From the NCBI RefSeq assembly GCF_014207095.1, contig NZ_JACHBG010000012.1:62001-126000 (forward strand): a DNA stretch of 64,000 nt, given 5' to 3'. Shown here one piece after another: positions 40,807-49,707 of this stretch. This DNA comes from Martinezella lusitana (GTDB lineage Bacteria > Pseudomonadota > Alphaproteobacteria > Rhizobiales > Rhizobiaceae). Under the pieces are notes generated by a model. It saw only the letters and a list, made by a program, of their open reading frames with translations, did not search any database and was not told the DNA's origin. How positions within the stretch are numbered: the stretch's first letter is position 1; every line of letters begins with the position of its first letter. Position numbers and translations under genes: made by a program.

Positions 40807-41910
40807 ATGAAAGACATAGTGGTCATCGGCGCAGGCAAAATCGGCGGCGCGATTGCTTTGATGCTCGCTGAGACCGGCGATTACAAGGTCGTCGTCACCG
40901 ATCGCAGCCCCGAGCAGCTTGCCAAGATCGACCGCCACGCCGCGATTTCCACCGCGGCTGTCGACATTGCGGACCGCGCGGCGCTCGTGAACGTTTTGAC
41001 CGGCAAGTTTGCCGTCCTGTCTGCCGCTCCCTTCCATCTTACCGGCCTGGTCGCTGAAGCCGCTGTCGAAGCAGGCGTTCACTACCTCGATCTCACCGAA
41101 GACGTCGCGACGACGAAGAAGGTGGAAGAACTGGCTCAAAACGCGAAGACTGCATTCATTCCGCAGTGCGGCCTGGCACCGGGCTTCATTTCCATCGTTG
41201 CCAATGATCTCGCCAAGCGTTTCGACAGCCTTGATAGTGTGCGCATGCGCGTCGGCGCCCTGCCGCAGTATCCCTCCAACGCTCTGAACTATAACCTGAC
41301 CTGGAGCACGGACGGCCTGATCAACGAATATATCGAGCCGTGCGAAGCGATCGTCGAAGGCAAGTTCGTCACCGTTCCGGCCATGGAAGAGCGTGAAGAA
41401 TTCTCCCTCGACGGCGTCACCTACGAGGCTTTCAACACCTCCGGCGGTCTCGGCACGCTTGCCAAGACGCTTGAGGGCCGCGTTCGCACCATGAACTATC
41501 GCACGATCCGCTATCCCGGCCATCAGGCGATCATCAAGGCGCTGCTCAACGACCTCAACCTCAAGAACCGCCGCGATGTTCTGAAGGATCTGTTCGAAAA
41601 CGCGCTGCCTGCCACCATGCAGGACGTCGTCGTTATTTTCGTAACGGTCTGCGGCTGGCGCGATGGTCGCTACATGCAGGAAACCTATGCCAACAAAGTC
41701 TATTCGGGCATTGTTGCCGGCAAGAAGATGAGCGCCATCCAGATCACCACGGCCGCCGGAATCACGACTGTGCTCGACCTGCTTGCCAACGGCAAGCTTT
41801 CCGCAAAGGGCTTCGTTTGCCAGGAAGAAATCGATCTGGGCGACTTCCTCAACAACCGCTTCGGTCAGGTCTACAGCCTGGAAAAGATCAAGATGAGAGA
41901 AGCAGTCTGA
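40807..41910 (+). CDS. Saccharopine dehydrogenase-like protein
   Basis: 367 residues, cytoplasmic. The N-terminal Rossmann motif is VVIGAGKIGGAIALMLAE, with the family segments VLSAAPFHLTGLVAEAAVEAGVHYLDLTED and FIPQCGLAPGFISIVANDLA. Members split saccharopine to glutamate and 2-aminoadipate semialdehyde with NAD(P). ATG 40807 has CAGGGGAA upstream. No lysine-ketoglutarate reductase is in the window, so the enzyme may work with a distant partner or on lysine directly. Convergent with the rest of the 2-aminoadipate pathway (42094-49604). Confidence 0.88.
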   Translation: MKDIVVIGAGKIGGAIALMLAETGDYKVVVTDRSPEQLAKIDRHAAISTAAVDIADRAALVNVLTGKFAVLSAAPFHLTGLVAEAAVEAGVHYLDLTEDVATTKKVEELAQNAKTAFIPQCGLAPGFISIVANDLAKRFDSLDSVRMRVGALPQYPSNALNYNLTWSTDGLINEYIEPCEAIVEGKFVTVPAMEEREEFSLDGVTYEAFNTSGGLGTLAKTLEGRVRTMNYRTIRYPGHQAIIKALLNDLNLKNRRDVLKDLFENALPATMQDVVVIFVTVCGWRDGRYMQETYANKVYSGIVAGKKMSAIQITTAAGITTVLDLLANGKLSAKGFVCQEEIDLGDFLNNRFGQVYSLEKIKMREAV

Positions 41911-41937
41911 GCTAAGTCTTGCTTTCAGAATTTGCAG

Positions 41938-41969
41938 TGTGGCGCCTTGGGGCGCCACATTTGTTTTGA
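41938..41969 (+). terminator. Rho-independent terminator after the saccharopine dehydrogenase-like gene
   Basis: Perfect stem TGTGGCGCC-TTGG-GGCGCCACA followed by TTTGTTTTG, 28 bp past the stop codon. Confidence 0.9.
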
Positions 41970-42093
41970 GGCAGGCTTGCTACTCTCGCTGCGAGATAAG
42001 CGCAAGAGAAAGGCGGCGCCCTTACGCGTCGCGATGTGGAGAAGGCCGTAAGGCCGAAGTGGTGGAGCAGCTTGCGAGGCGCTGCGGCTGGCT

Positions 42094-45000
42094 TCAGCCG
42101 ACCAGACTGTTCAGGATCTCGACGGGGTGCGGGGTGGCGCGGCGCTCCATTTTTGCCGCCTGAGAGCGGCAGGAAAAACCCGTCGCCATGACCACGTTCT
42201 GATCGCTCATCTCGGCGACCTTGCCCTGCCAGCTCATGGCGTAGAGCTTTTCGGATATGGCGCGATTGCGCACCTCATGGCCGAAAGTGCCTGCCATGCC
42301 GCAGCAGCCGACGTCGGCAATATCCAGCTTGATGCCCAGTCTTTCGAACAGTACCGACCATTGCTTGAGGGCGGCTGGTGCGTTTGTCCGTTCGGTACAA
42401 TGAGGCAGCAGCGTGAAGTGCTTATCGGGTGAGGTCTGCTGTTGTGGCAATTGGTCGAGATTTGCGGCAAGCCATTCCTGAAGCAGCAGTACCGGCCGCT
42501 GCAATTTCGCGACGGGCAAGGCGGCATATTCGCTGCGATAGGTCAGCGTCATCGATGGGTCAATGCCAACGAGCGGGATGTCCATTTGCGAAATGCGGTT
42601 GAGGTATTCACGCGATTTCGCAGCCTCCTTCTCGAACCGGCCGAGATAGCCGTGTACATGCAGCGCCTTGCCATTTCGTTGCGAGGCGGCAAGCCACGGT
42701 TTGGCACCCATCTTCAGCATGAGCTTGAGAGCGGCGATGACAACGGCCGGATCAAAATGGGTGGAGAAGATGTCGGCGACGATGACAATCGTGCGGTCAC
42801 GCTCTTGCGGCGAGAGCCTCGCCAGCCGTTCCGGCGTAGCAACCTGAACACCCAGCCGTGCGGCCTCCCGCTCAAGCGAAATCGCGGGCATGGTCGGAAG
42901 CGCGGTAAGGCCGGCAATCCGCATCAAGGCCTGACCGGCACTGGATCCGGTCAGCAGGTTATAGGCGGGCTTGATGCGCGCCATCAGCGGCAGGGTCGTT
43001 TCGATCGCAGCGACGATCGGATCCTTCAACGGCCGCAGATAGCGGCCGTAATAGAGTTCCAGAAACTTCGATCGAAAGGCGGGTACGCTGACTTTGACGG
43101 GACATTGACCTGCGCAGGCCTTGCAGGCGAGGCAGGTATCCATCGCCGCCCGAACCTCATGCGAGAAATCGTCCTTGTTGGCCGGATTGACCGAATTGAT
43201 CATCCGCCGGAAAAGACTGGAAAGGCCGCTTGAGCGGCGCTGGGCCTCCGCTTCTCGTCGCGGGTCGACATGTCGCTCTGAAAGCAGGCGCAGCCACTCG
43301 CGCATCAGCGCTGCGCGTCCCTTCGGCGAGTAGCGCTTGTCGCCCGTCGCCTTGAAGGATGGGCACATGGGGCTTGCGGCGTCGAAATCGAAGCAGGCGC
43401 CGTTGCCGTTGCAATAGGCGGCATTGTCGAACGCGGCGCGGATATCGTTGCCGATGATACGATCGAGATCGCCCCGCAACGGCACCTCATCGATCTTGAG
43501 GAGCGGCTTCGACGAACCTGAGGCGATCTTGCCCGGATTAAGGCGGTCGCCGGGGTCGAAGGAGCGCTTGATCTCCTGCAGGCTGGGATAGAGCTCGCCG
43601 AAATAGTCGGGAACATATTCCGAGCGCACGCCCTTACCATGCTCTCCCCAGAGTACCCCGCCATATTTGCGGGTGAGGGCAACGACGCCGTCGCTGATCT
43701 TGCGAACGAGCGGCTGATGGTCGTCACGCGTAAGGTCAAGGGCCGGACGCACATGCAGTACACCGGCATCCACATGACCGAACATGCCGTAATCCAGGCC
43801 TTCTGCATCGAGAAGGGCGCGAAACTCGCGGATATAGGCCGCAAGGTGTTCCGGCGGGACGGCCGTATCCTCAACGAAGGGCACGGGTCTGACCGGCCCT
43901 TCGACATTGCCGAGCAGACCGACTGCGCGCTTGCGCATCGACCAGATCGCCTCGATTTCGGTCCGCCCCCGAGCGATGGTGTAGCCCTTGTGGCGCGCAG
44001 GCGGGCCTGCATCCAGAACAGCAGTTACCTCCGCGAGTTTGCGCTCAAGCTCGTCGCGATCATCGGCCAGAATTTCGACGATGTTAATGCCGTTGGCGGC
44101 GCTGGAAGGATCCTCCGGAAAGAAGCGGGCGATGCCGGTCCAGACGATGTCGCCCTTGGCAAGACCAAGCACTTTCTCGTCGACTGTCTCGACCGAGGCG
44201 ACCTTCATGGCCACCAGCAACCGCGCATCCTCGAGCGCCGTGTTGAAGGCATCGTAGCGAATATTGATGAGCGCGGCCTGCGCCGGCAGCGGCAGAATAT
44301 TGAGCTCTGCCTCGGCAATCATGGCAAGCGTGCCTTCAGAGCCGCAAAGGACCGCGTTGAGGTCGAACCGGCCATCCTCCCGTCTTAGATGGGCGAGATC
44401 ATAGCCGGTCATATAGCGGTTGAGCTTGGGGAAGGTCGCCTCGATCAAATCGCGTTTGTCGCGCGCGATTTGATCGGCGACCCTGTAGATCTCTCCAACG
44501 CGATCCGGTCGTGCCTTGACCTCTTCGAGAGCGCCGCTGTCGAGCGCACGCGACCACCAGTCGCTGCCATCCGAGAGTACGACGCGAAGGCCGAGAACGT
44601 GGTTGCTCGTCTTGCCGTAAAGGCAGGAACCCTGGCCGCAGGCGTCCGTAGAGATCATGCCGCCGATGGTGGCGCGGTTGGAGGTAGAAAGCTCTGGCGC
44701 AAAGAACACGCCATGGGGCTTGAGCGCCTTGTTCAGCTGGTCCTTGACGACGCCTGCTTCGACGCGGGCGATCCGCCGCACTGGATCGATCTCCAGAATG
44801 CGGTTCATGTGCCTGGAGCAATCGACCACGACGCCCGAGGTTAGCGATTGGCCGTTGGTTCCGGTGCCACCACCGCGGGGTGCAATTGTGATGTCGGAAA
44901 AGGCCGGTTCCGACATGGCCGTTGCAATGATCTTCAGATCATCGGCGCCCTTAGGATAGAGAATGGCCGCCGGTTTGAGCTGATAGATAGAGTTGTCGGT

Positions 45001-45129
45001 CGAAGCGACCGTCCTTGCGCCTTCATCCATCTCCACGTCGCCGCGAAAGCCGAGTGCCGTCAGCCGACGCGCGAAGGCACCGATCTGCTGTTGCAAACTA
45101 TCTTTCGCCGAAACAAGGCGTGGTATCAT
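42094..45129 (-). CDS. ydiJ: YdiJ-type FAD/Fe-S D-2-hydroxyglutarate dehydrogenase
   Basis: 1011 residues, the full YdiJ architecture: FAD-binding domain (about 50-230, with APRGGGTGTNGQSLT and STDACGQGSCLYGKT), FAD-linked oxidase C-terminal domain ending with GDRLNPGKIA (about 540), a ferredoxin-like domain with CLACKACAGQCP near 660, and a C-terminal CCG-type domain with VGCCGMAGTFGHE near 945. YdiJ homologues oxidise D-2-hydroxyglutarate to 2-oxoglutarate and pass electrons to the respiratory chain. The neighbouring HglS produces exactly that substrate. A mosaic intergenic repeat separates it from the aminotransferase gene upstream. Confidence 0.88.
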   Translation of the reverse strand: MIPRLVSAKDSLQQQIGAFARRLTALGFRGDVEMDEGARTVASTDNSIYQLKPAAILYPKGADDLKIIATAMSEPAFSDITIAPRGGGTGTNGQSLTSGVVVDCSRHMNRILEIDPVRRIARVEAGVVKDQLNKALKPHGVFFAPELSTSNRATIGGMISTDACGQGSCLYGKTSNHVLGLRVVLSDGSDWWSRALDSGALEEVKARPDRVGEIYRVADQIARDKRDLIEATFPKLNRYMTGYDLAHLRREDGRFDLNAVLCGSEGTLAMIAEAELNILPLPAQAALINIRYDAFNTALEDARLLVAMKVASVETVDEKVLGLAKGDIVWTGIARFFPEDPSSAANGINIVEILADDRDELERKLAEVTAVLDAGPPARHKGYTIARGRTEIEAIWSMRKRAVGLLGNVEGPVRPVPFVEDTAVPPEHLAAYIREFRALLDAEGLDYGMFGHVDAGVLHVRPALDLTRDDHQPLVRKISDGVVALTRKYGGVLWGEHGKGVRSEYVPDYFGELYPSLQEIKRSFDPGDRLNPGKIASGSSKPLLKIDEVPLRGDLDRIIGNDIRAAFDNAAYCNGNGACFDFDAASPMCPSFKATGDKRYSPKGRAALMREWLRLLSERHVDPRREAEAQRRSSGLSSLFRRMINSVNPANKDDFSHEVRAAMDTCLACKACAGQCPVKVSVPAFRSKFLELYYGRYLRPLKDPIVAAIETTLPLMARIKPAYNLLTGSSAGQALMRIAGLTALPTMPAISLEREAARLGVQVATPERLARLSPQERDRTIVIVADIFSTHFDPAVVIAALKLMLKMGAKPWLAASQRNGKALHVHGYLGRFEKEAAKSREYLNRISQMDIPLVGIDPSMTLTYRSEYAALPVAKLQRPVLLLQEWLAANLDQLPQQQTSPDKHFTLLPHCTERTNAPAALKQWSVLFERLGIKLDIADVGCCGMAGTFGHEVRNRAISEKLYAMSWQGKVAEMSDQNVVMATGFSCRSQAAKMERRATPHPVEILNSLVG

Positions 45130-45160
45130 GACGTGAAGGCTTCCGGCTTCTTATTCGACG

Positions 45161-45380
45161 AGTAGAGCATTTCCGCTTTTAAACAGAATTACGGAAATGC
45201 TCTATCTCTTTGTTTTCACGCAATTCCAAGCGTATGGCGGATTTGCGTTCCTGCTGGAGTTGCCATAGGGCATGATGCCGAAAAGTTTAGGCAGTTTTCG
45301 GACAACATCATGCTCTACTTCTTTGATTCTGGAGCGGATTGAGATTTCAGGTCGAGGAGACCTGAAATCATCCGGCTCTA
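45161..45380. repeat. Rhizobial mosaic intergenic palindromic element
   Basis: Three successive palindromes: TAGAGCATTTCCG / CGGAAATGCTCTA (45163-45204); GGCATGATG-CCGAAAA / TTTTCGGACAACATCATGC (45269-45313); GATTTCAGGTC / GACCTGAAATC (45343-45369), ending in CCGGCTCTAG that includes the aminotransferase stop codon. The module order and words match the RIME/ABC-like mosaic repeats I know from Rhizobium and Agrobacterium genomes. Non-coding, between two operon genes. Confidence 0.8.
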
Positions 45381-46613
45381 GCGCCGGAGAGCCGCACAGG
45401 CCTTTTCGATCCGATCAAGGGCTTCGATGAGATCCGCTTCCGATGTCGCATAGGAAATGCGGAAGTAAGGTGACAAGCCGAAGGCCGAGCCTGGCACGAC
45501 GGCGACATGCGCTTCGTCAAGCAGATAGGCGCAGAAGTCCGCATCCGTTGCTATGGTCTTGCCCGATGGAGTCGTCGTGCCGAGAACGCCTGCACAGCCC
45601 GAGAACGTATAGAAAGCGCCTTCCGGCACGAGGCAATCCAGGCCTTCGATGGCATTCAGGCGGCCAACGACAAGGTCACGACGCTTCTGGAAGCTTGCCG
45701 TGCGTTCCTGAAGGAAGTCCTGCGGGCCATTCAGCGCCGCGATGGCAGCTGCCTGGCTAACCGAGCAGGGGCAGGACGTTGCCTGGCTCTGGATGACGGC
45801 CATCGCCTTGATCAACGCCTTAGGTCCGCCGGCATAGCCGATGCGCCAGCCGGTCATCGCATAGGCCTTGGAGACGCCGTTGACGGTCAACGCGCGGCTC
45901 TTGAGGCGCGGCTCGATCGCGACTGGTGTCGTGAAACGGAAGCCGTCATAGACGATGTGCTCATACATGTCGTCGACCATCAGCCAGACATGCGGATGCC
46001 GCAGCATGACCTCGATCAACGGCCGGTAATCAGCTTCCGAATAGGCCGCACCCGATGGATTTGACGGCGAGTTCAGCAGCAGCCAGCGCGTCTTCGGGGT
46101 AATGGCTTTTTCGAGCTGATCCGCCTTGAGGCGGAAGCCGGCCGCAGCATCGCAAGGGATCAGCACAGGCACGCCGCCGCAGATCTCGACGATGTCGGAA
46201 TAAGACGTCCAGTACGGCGTCGGAATGATGACCTCGTCGCCCGGGTTGAGCGATGCCATGAAGGCATTGAACAGGATCTGCTTTGCACCGGCTGCGACCG
46301 TAATCTCGTCGACGGCGTAGTTGATACCGTTCTCTCGCAGGAACTTGCCGGCGATCGCCTTCTTGAGTTCGGGCGAGCCGTCAAGAGCCGTGTACTTCGT
46401 CTCTCCGCGGTCGATGGCGGCCTTTGCGGCCTCCTTGACGCTGTCAGGCGTATCGAAGTCCGGCTCGCCCGCACCCAGGATGATGACGGGCAGCCCCTCG
46501 CGCTTCATCGCATTGGCGCGCGCACCGATCTGCAGGATGGTCGACACACCGATGGAGGCGATCCGCGAAGCGGGCTGAAAGCCCGCTTCTTCTATGGTGG
46601 TGGCGATCGTCAT
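45378..46613 (-). CDS. Class I PLP aminotransferase (probable 2-aminoadipate transaminase)
   Basis: 411 residues, fold type I aminotransferase. PLP lysine is Lys249 in SKAYAMTGWRIGYAGG; NSPSNPSG at 181-188, and YTALDGSPELKKAI near 75 are family signatures shared with AspC-type enzymes of alphaproteobacteria. By sequence alone it could be an aspartate or prephenate aminotransferase; the neighbours HglS, ALDH7 and YdiJ favour conversion of 2-aminoadipate to 2-oxoadipate. The ATG lies 5 bp after the ALDH stop. A perfect hairpin (AAGCGGGCT-GAA-AGCCCGCTT, 46568-46588) falls within codons 9-16. Confidence 0.88.
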   Translation of the reverse strand: MTIATTIEEAGFQPASRIASIGVSTILQIGARANAMKREGLPVIILGAGEPDFDTPDSVKEAAKAAIDRGETKYTALDGSPELKKAIAGKFLRENGINYAVDEITVAAGAKQILFNAFMASLNPGDEVIIPTPYWTSYSDIVEICGGVPVLIPCDAAAGFRLKADQLEKAITPKTRWLLLNSPSNPSGAAYSEADYRPLIEVMLRHPHVWLMVDDMYEHIVYDGFRFTTPVAIEPRLKSRALTVNGVSKAYAMTGWRIGYAGGPKALIKAMAVIQSQATSCPCSVSQAAAIAALNGPQDFLQERTASFQKRRDLVVGRLNAIEGLDCLVPEGAFYTFSGCAGVLGTTTPSGKTIATDADFCAYLLDEAHVAVVPGSAFGLSPYFRISYATSEADLIEALDRIEKACAALRR

Positions 46614-46618
46614 GGAGA

Positions 46619-48151
46619 TTACTCGATGTCGAAGGAAACGCCCTGTGCCAGCGGCAGGGCCTTGGAGTAGTTGACGGTGTTGGTCGCCCGGCGCATGTAG
46701 GCTCTCCAGGCGTCCGAGCCGGATTCACGGCCGCCGCCGGTTTCCTTTTCGCCGCCGAATGCACCGCCGATTTCAGCACCAGACGTGCCGATGTTGACGT
46801 TGGCGATACCGCAATCGGAACCATCGGCTGCGAGGAAGCGTTCGGATTCCTGCATGTCGCGGGTAAAGATCGACGAGGACAGGCCAGCGGCTACCGCATT
46901 GTGGTCTTCGAGGACGGCATCGAAATCGTCATAGGGCATGACGTAGAGGATGGGCGCGAAGGTCTCTTCGAAGACCGGGCCAGCCTGCTTCGACATTTCC
47001 ACCAGCGCCGGCTTGACGTAGAAGCCATCGGCATGGCCGACATCGACACGTTCGCCACCGGTCACAGAGCCGCCATGCGACTTTGCTTCCGCAATTGCCT
47101 TCTGCATGCCGTCGAATGCCGCCTTGTCGATCAGCGGGCCGACGAGCGCGGAGGACTGCAGGGGATCGCCGACGGAGACGCTCTGGTAAGCCTTCTTCAG
47201 GCGCGGCACGAGCTGATCGTAGACACTCTTGTGAACGAAGAGGCGACGCAGCGTCGTGCAACGCTGGCCGGCTGTGCCCATGGCGCCGAAAGCGATGGCG
47301 CGCAGTGCCATGTCCAGATCGGCAGACGGGCAGACGATGCCGGCATTGTTGCCGCCCAGTTCGAGGATGGCGCGTGCGAAGCGCTTGGCAAGACGCGGTC
47401 CGACATCGCGGCCCATGCGGGTCGAGCCGGTTGCCGAAACGAGCGGCACCTTGGGGTGATCGACCAGAACTTCGCCGATGGCGCGGTCGCCGATCAGCAG
47501 CTGCGACAGGCCTTCCGGAGCATCGCCGAAGCGCGCGAGGGCGCGGTCGAGAATTGCCTGCGAGGCGAGAGCCGTCAGCGGAGTCTTTTCAGAGGGCTTC
47601 CAGACGATCGAGTCGCCGCAGATCAGGGCCAATGCCGCATTCCAAGACCAGACGGCGACCGGGAAGTTGAAGGCCGAGATGATGCCCACAACGCCGAGCG
47701 GATGCCAGGTTTCCATCATGCGATGGCCCGGACGTTCGGTGGCGATCGTCAAACCGTAGAGCTGGCGGGAGAGGCCGACCGCGAAATCGCAGATGTCGAT
47801 CATTTCCTGCACTTCGCCGAGGCCTTCGGAACGGATCTTGCCGGCTTCGATCGAGACGAGGCGGCCGAGATCGTCCTTGGCGGCGCGAAGCTCTTCGCCG
47901 AGCAGGCGAACCAGTTCGCCGCGCTTCGGTGCCGGCACCAGGCGCCAGGCGCGGTATGCCGCATCGGCCTTCTCGATACGCTCAGCCGCTTCAGCCGCCG
48001 AAACGGTCTTGAGGTTGCCGATCTTCTCGCCAGTGACCGGAGAATAGGACGGCATGTCGCCTTGCGTGTAGAGCGCCTTATCGACGCCGAGCTTTTCGAG
48101 GATGGCGGCCGCTTCGGCTGCGACGGAAATGTTCTTTGCTGCGATGTTCAT
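46619..48151 (-). CDS. amaB: ALDH7-type aldehyde dehydrogenase (aminoadipate semialdehyde dehydrogenase)
   Basis: 510 residues from ATG 48151, which has GGAG upstream. NAD-dependent aldehyde dehydrogenase: general base Glu264 in LELGGNNAG, catalytic Cys298 in GQRCTTLRRLFVHKS. The GNNAG and CTTLRRL words are typical of the ALDH7 group (AmaB, ALDH7A1), which oxidises 2-aminoadipate 6-semialdehyde (or its cyclic form, piperideine-6-carboxylate) to 2-aminoadipate. Followed 5 bp later by the aminotransferase and preceded by HglS, giving a consistent pathway order. Gene symbol by analogy. Confidence 0.88.
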   Translation of the reverse strand: MNIAAKNISVAAEAAAILEKLGVDKALYTQGDMPSYSPVTGEKIGNLKTVSAAEAAERIEKADAAYRAWRLVPAPKRGELVRLLGEELRAAKDDLGRLVSIEAGKIRSEGLGEVQEMIDICDFAVGLSRQLYGLTIATERPGHRMMETWHPLGVVGIISAFNFPVAVWSWNAALALICGDSIVWKPSEKTPLTALASQAILDRALARFGDAPEGLSQLLIGDRAIGEVLVDHPKVPLVSATGSTRMGRDVGPRLAKRFARAILELGGNNAGIVCPSADLDMALRAIAFGAMGTAGQRCTTLRRLFVHKSVYDQLVPRLKKAYQSVSVGDPLQSSALVGPLIDKAAFDGMQKAIAEAKSHGGSVTGGERVDVGHADGFYVKPALVEMSKQAGPVFEETFAPILYVMPYDDFDAVLEDHNAVAAGLSSSIFTRDMQESERFLAADGSDCGIANVNIGTSGAEIGGAFGGEKETGGGRESGSDAWRAYMRRATNTVNYSKALPLAQGVSFDIE

Positions 48152-48209
48152 CTTATCAAACTCCACTTGTCTTGATCCAGGCTGCGAGCGGCACTTCCGC
48201 CGCATCGCA

Positions 48210-49604
48210 TCACTCGGCTGCGTCTTGTTTGGACAACGCCTGCAGGCAGGCGTCGATCGATGCCTGCTCGATGCCGGCATAATGGTCGAATTCGTTCAGC
48301 ACCTTCATACCGAGATCGGTTTCGAAGCGCTTCTGGTTCGGGCTTGCGACAAACTCCTGCTGCGCGCCGTCACCGAGGTTGGACTGGAAGATACCAGCGG
48401 CGCTGACGGGAAGGAAGTCTTCGTACACGATCGGATCGAACTGAACGAGGCCCTGATTGATCAGTGTTTCGATATCGCCGCGAGTGGTTGCGGCCGCCTT
48501 GCCCTTGGCCGTCAGCGAATAGGCAAAATAACCCAGGCCCTGGGCGCGGATAGCCGACCAGTCGTCGGGGAAATCGGCGAAGCTCTGAGCGAGCGCGGCT
48601 TCATAATCGCGCGCGTTCGATCCATCGGCCGCCGGACGCACGATCTTGCGTGAGGCATCGAGCAGCTGATCATAGAGCGCACGACCCTTGGGCGTCAGCG
48701 CGACGCCTCGCTGTTCGATTTCGCCGAAGCGCGCAGTATGCGAGCCGGTTTCCCACGCGCCGTCGGCATTGCGGAAAGATACCGGTTCTTCCAGCGCCTT
48801 GAATGACGTCTGACGCAGCAGAATAGGGCAGGCGCGGGTCGGCGGTCCCTCGACGACGGCCTTGGGTGCGATGCCGTATTCGGGCATTAGCGACTGGACC
48901 TGATCGATGTCGAGGGTGCGCGGCGTCAGATGGTTGATGTGCGGCCCCTTGAACGACACGACATCGGCGATCAGACGATGCGCGTCATGGAGACGATGAT
49001 ACATGGCAGCGTCGACATTTGCTTCATCGTGCCAGCGGAAAGTCTCAAGCACTTCGCTGACGAAGCGCTGAGCATCCTCTTTGCCGAGACCGCCATCGCG
49101 CTCGGCCTTTTCGGTGAGTTCGACAGCGCCCTTGGTGAAGATCTGACGCTTCGAGAGGATCTGCGCAGATGCTTCGCGCAGGTCCTCGTCAGCGATCAGG
49201 TCAAGGCGCAGCAGCGAGGTGAAGACGCGGAAGGGATTACGCTTCAATTCGGCATCGCCGATCGGGCGGAACGCCGTCGAATGCACGGGTACGCCCGCCG
49301 TCGAAAGGTCGTAGTAGCCGACGGGATACATGCCCATGACGGCGAAGACGCGCGCCATCATCGCAAGCTCTGTCGCCGTTCCGAGCCGGATCGCGCCATG
49401 GCGTTCTTCGGAGATGCGGTCGAGGTAGTCGGTCGCCTGCAGGCGCTCTTTCAAGACTGGCTGAGCGGCCAGCGTCTCGTCGTTGACGCGACCGACCAGC
49501 TCCATGAGCGTGCCATAGGCGGGTACTTCTTCGCGGTACATGGCGGACATAGCGGCCGAAAAGGCGCTGCGTATATCGCTGGTCGAGATGTGATCGGACT
49601 TCAT
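48210..49604 (-). CDS. hglS: HglS (DUF1338) 2-oxoadipate dioxygenase/decarboxylase
   Basis: 464 residues from ATG 49604, which has GGAAGAGA upstream. DUF1338/YdcJ family, Fe(II)-dependent: converts 2-oxoadipate plus O2 to D-2-hydroxyglutarate and CO2. Conserved segments are ERHGAIRLGTA, GMYPVGYYDLSTAGVPVHSTAFRPIG (His108, Arg113) and GPHINHLTPRTLDID (His222, His225), plus GEIEQRGVALTPKG with a conserved Glu, consistent with the two-His/one-Glu metal site of the family. First gene of the minus-strand operon and divergent from a LysR regulator. Confidence 0.92.
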   Translation of the reverse strand: MKSDHISTSDIRSAFSAAMSAMYREEVPAYGTLMELVGRVNDETLAAQPVLKERLQATDYLDRISEERHGAIRLGTATELAMMARVFAVMGMYPVGYYDLSTAGVPVHSTAFRPIGDAELKRNPFRVFTSLLRLDLIADEDLREASAQILSKRQIFTKGAVELTEKAERDGGLGKEDAQRFVSEVLETFRWHDEANVDAAMYHRLHDAHRLIADVVSFKGPHINHLTPRTLDIDQVQSLMPEYGIAPKAVVEGPPTRACPILLRQTSFKALEEPVSFRNADGAWETGSHTARFGEIEQRGVALTPKGRALYDQLLDASRKIVRPAADGSNARDYEAALAQSFADFPDDWSAIRAQGLGYFAYSLTAKGKAAATTRGDIETLINQGLVQFDPIVYEDFLPVSAAGIFQSNLGDGAQQEFVASPNQKRFETDLGMKVLNEFDHYAGIEQASIDACLQALSKQDAAE

Positions 49605-49707
49605 GGTAATCTCTTCCTGAAAGGCTACATCATTCCTATAACGCAGAATATATCTTGCTGACGTGCAGGTCTTGTGAGAGAAAATCCTAACTTGATGCTG
49701 AAATGGA

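Noticed and set aside
45161..45380. Rho-independent terminators between aminotransferase and ydiJ
   Set aside because: Several stems are present but none is followed by a T-run; together they match a mosaic intergenic repeat better.
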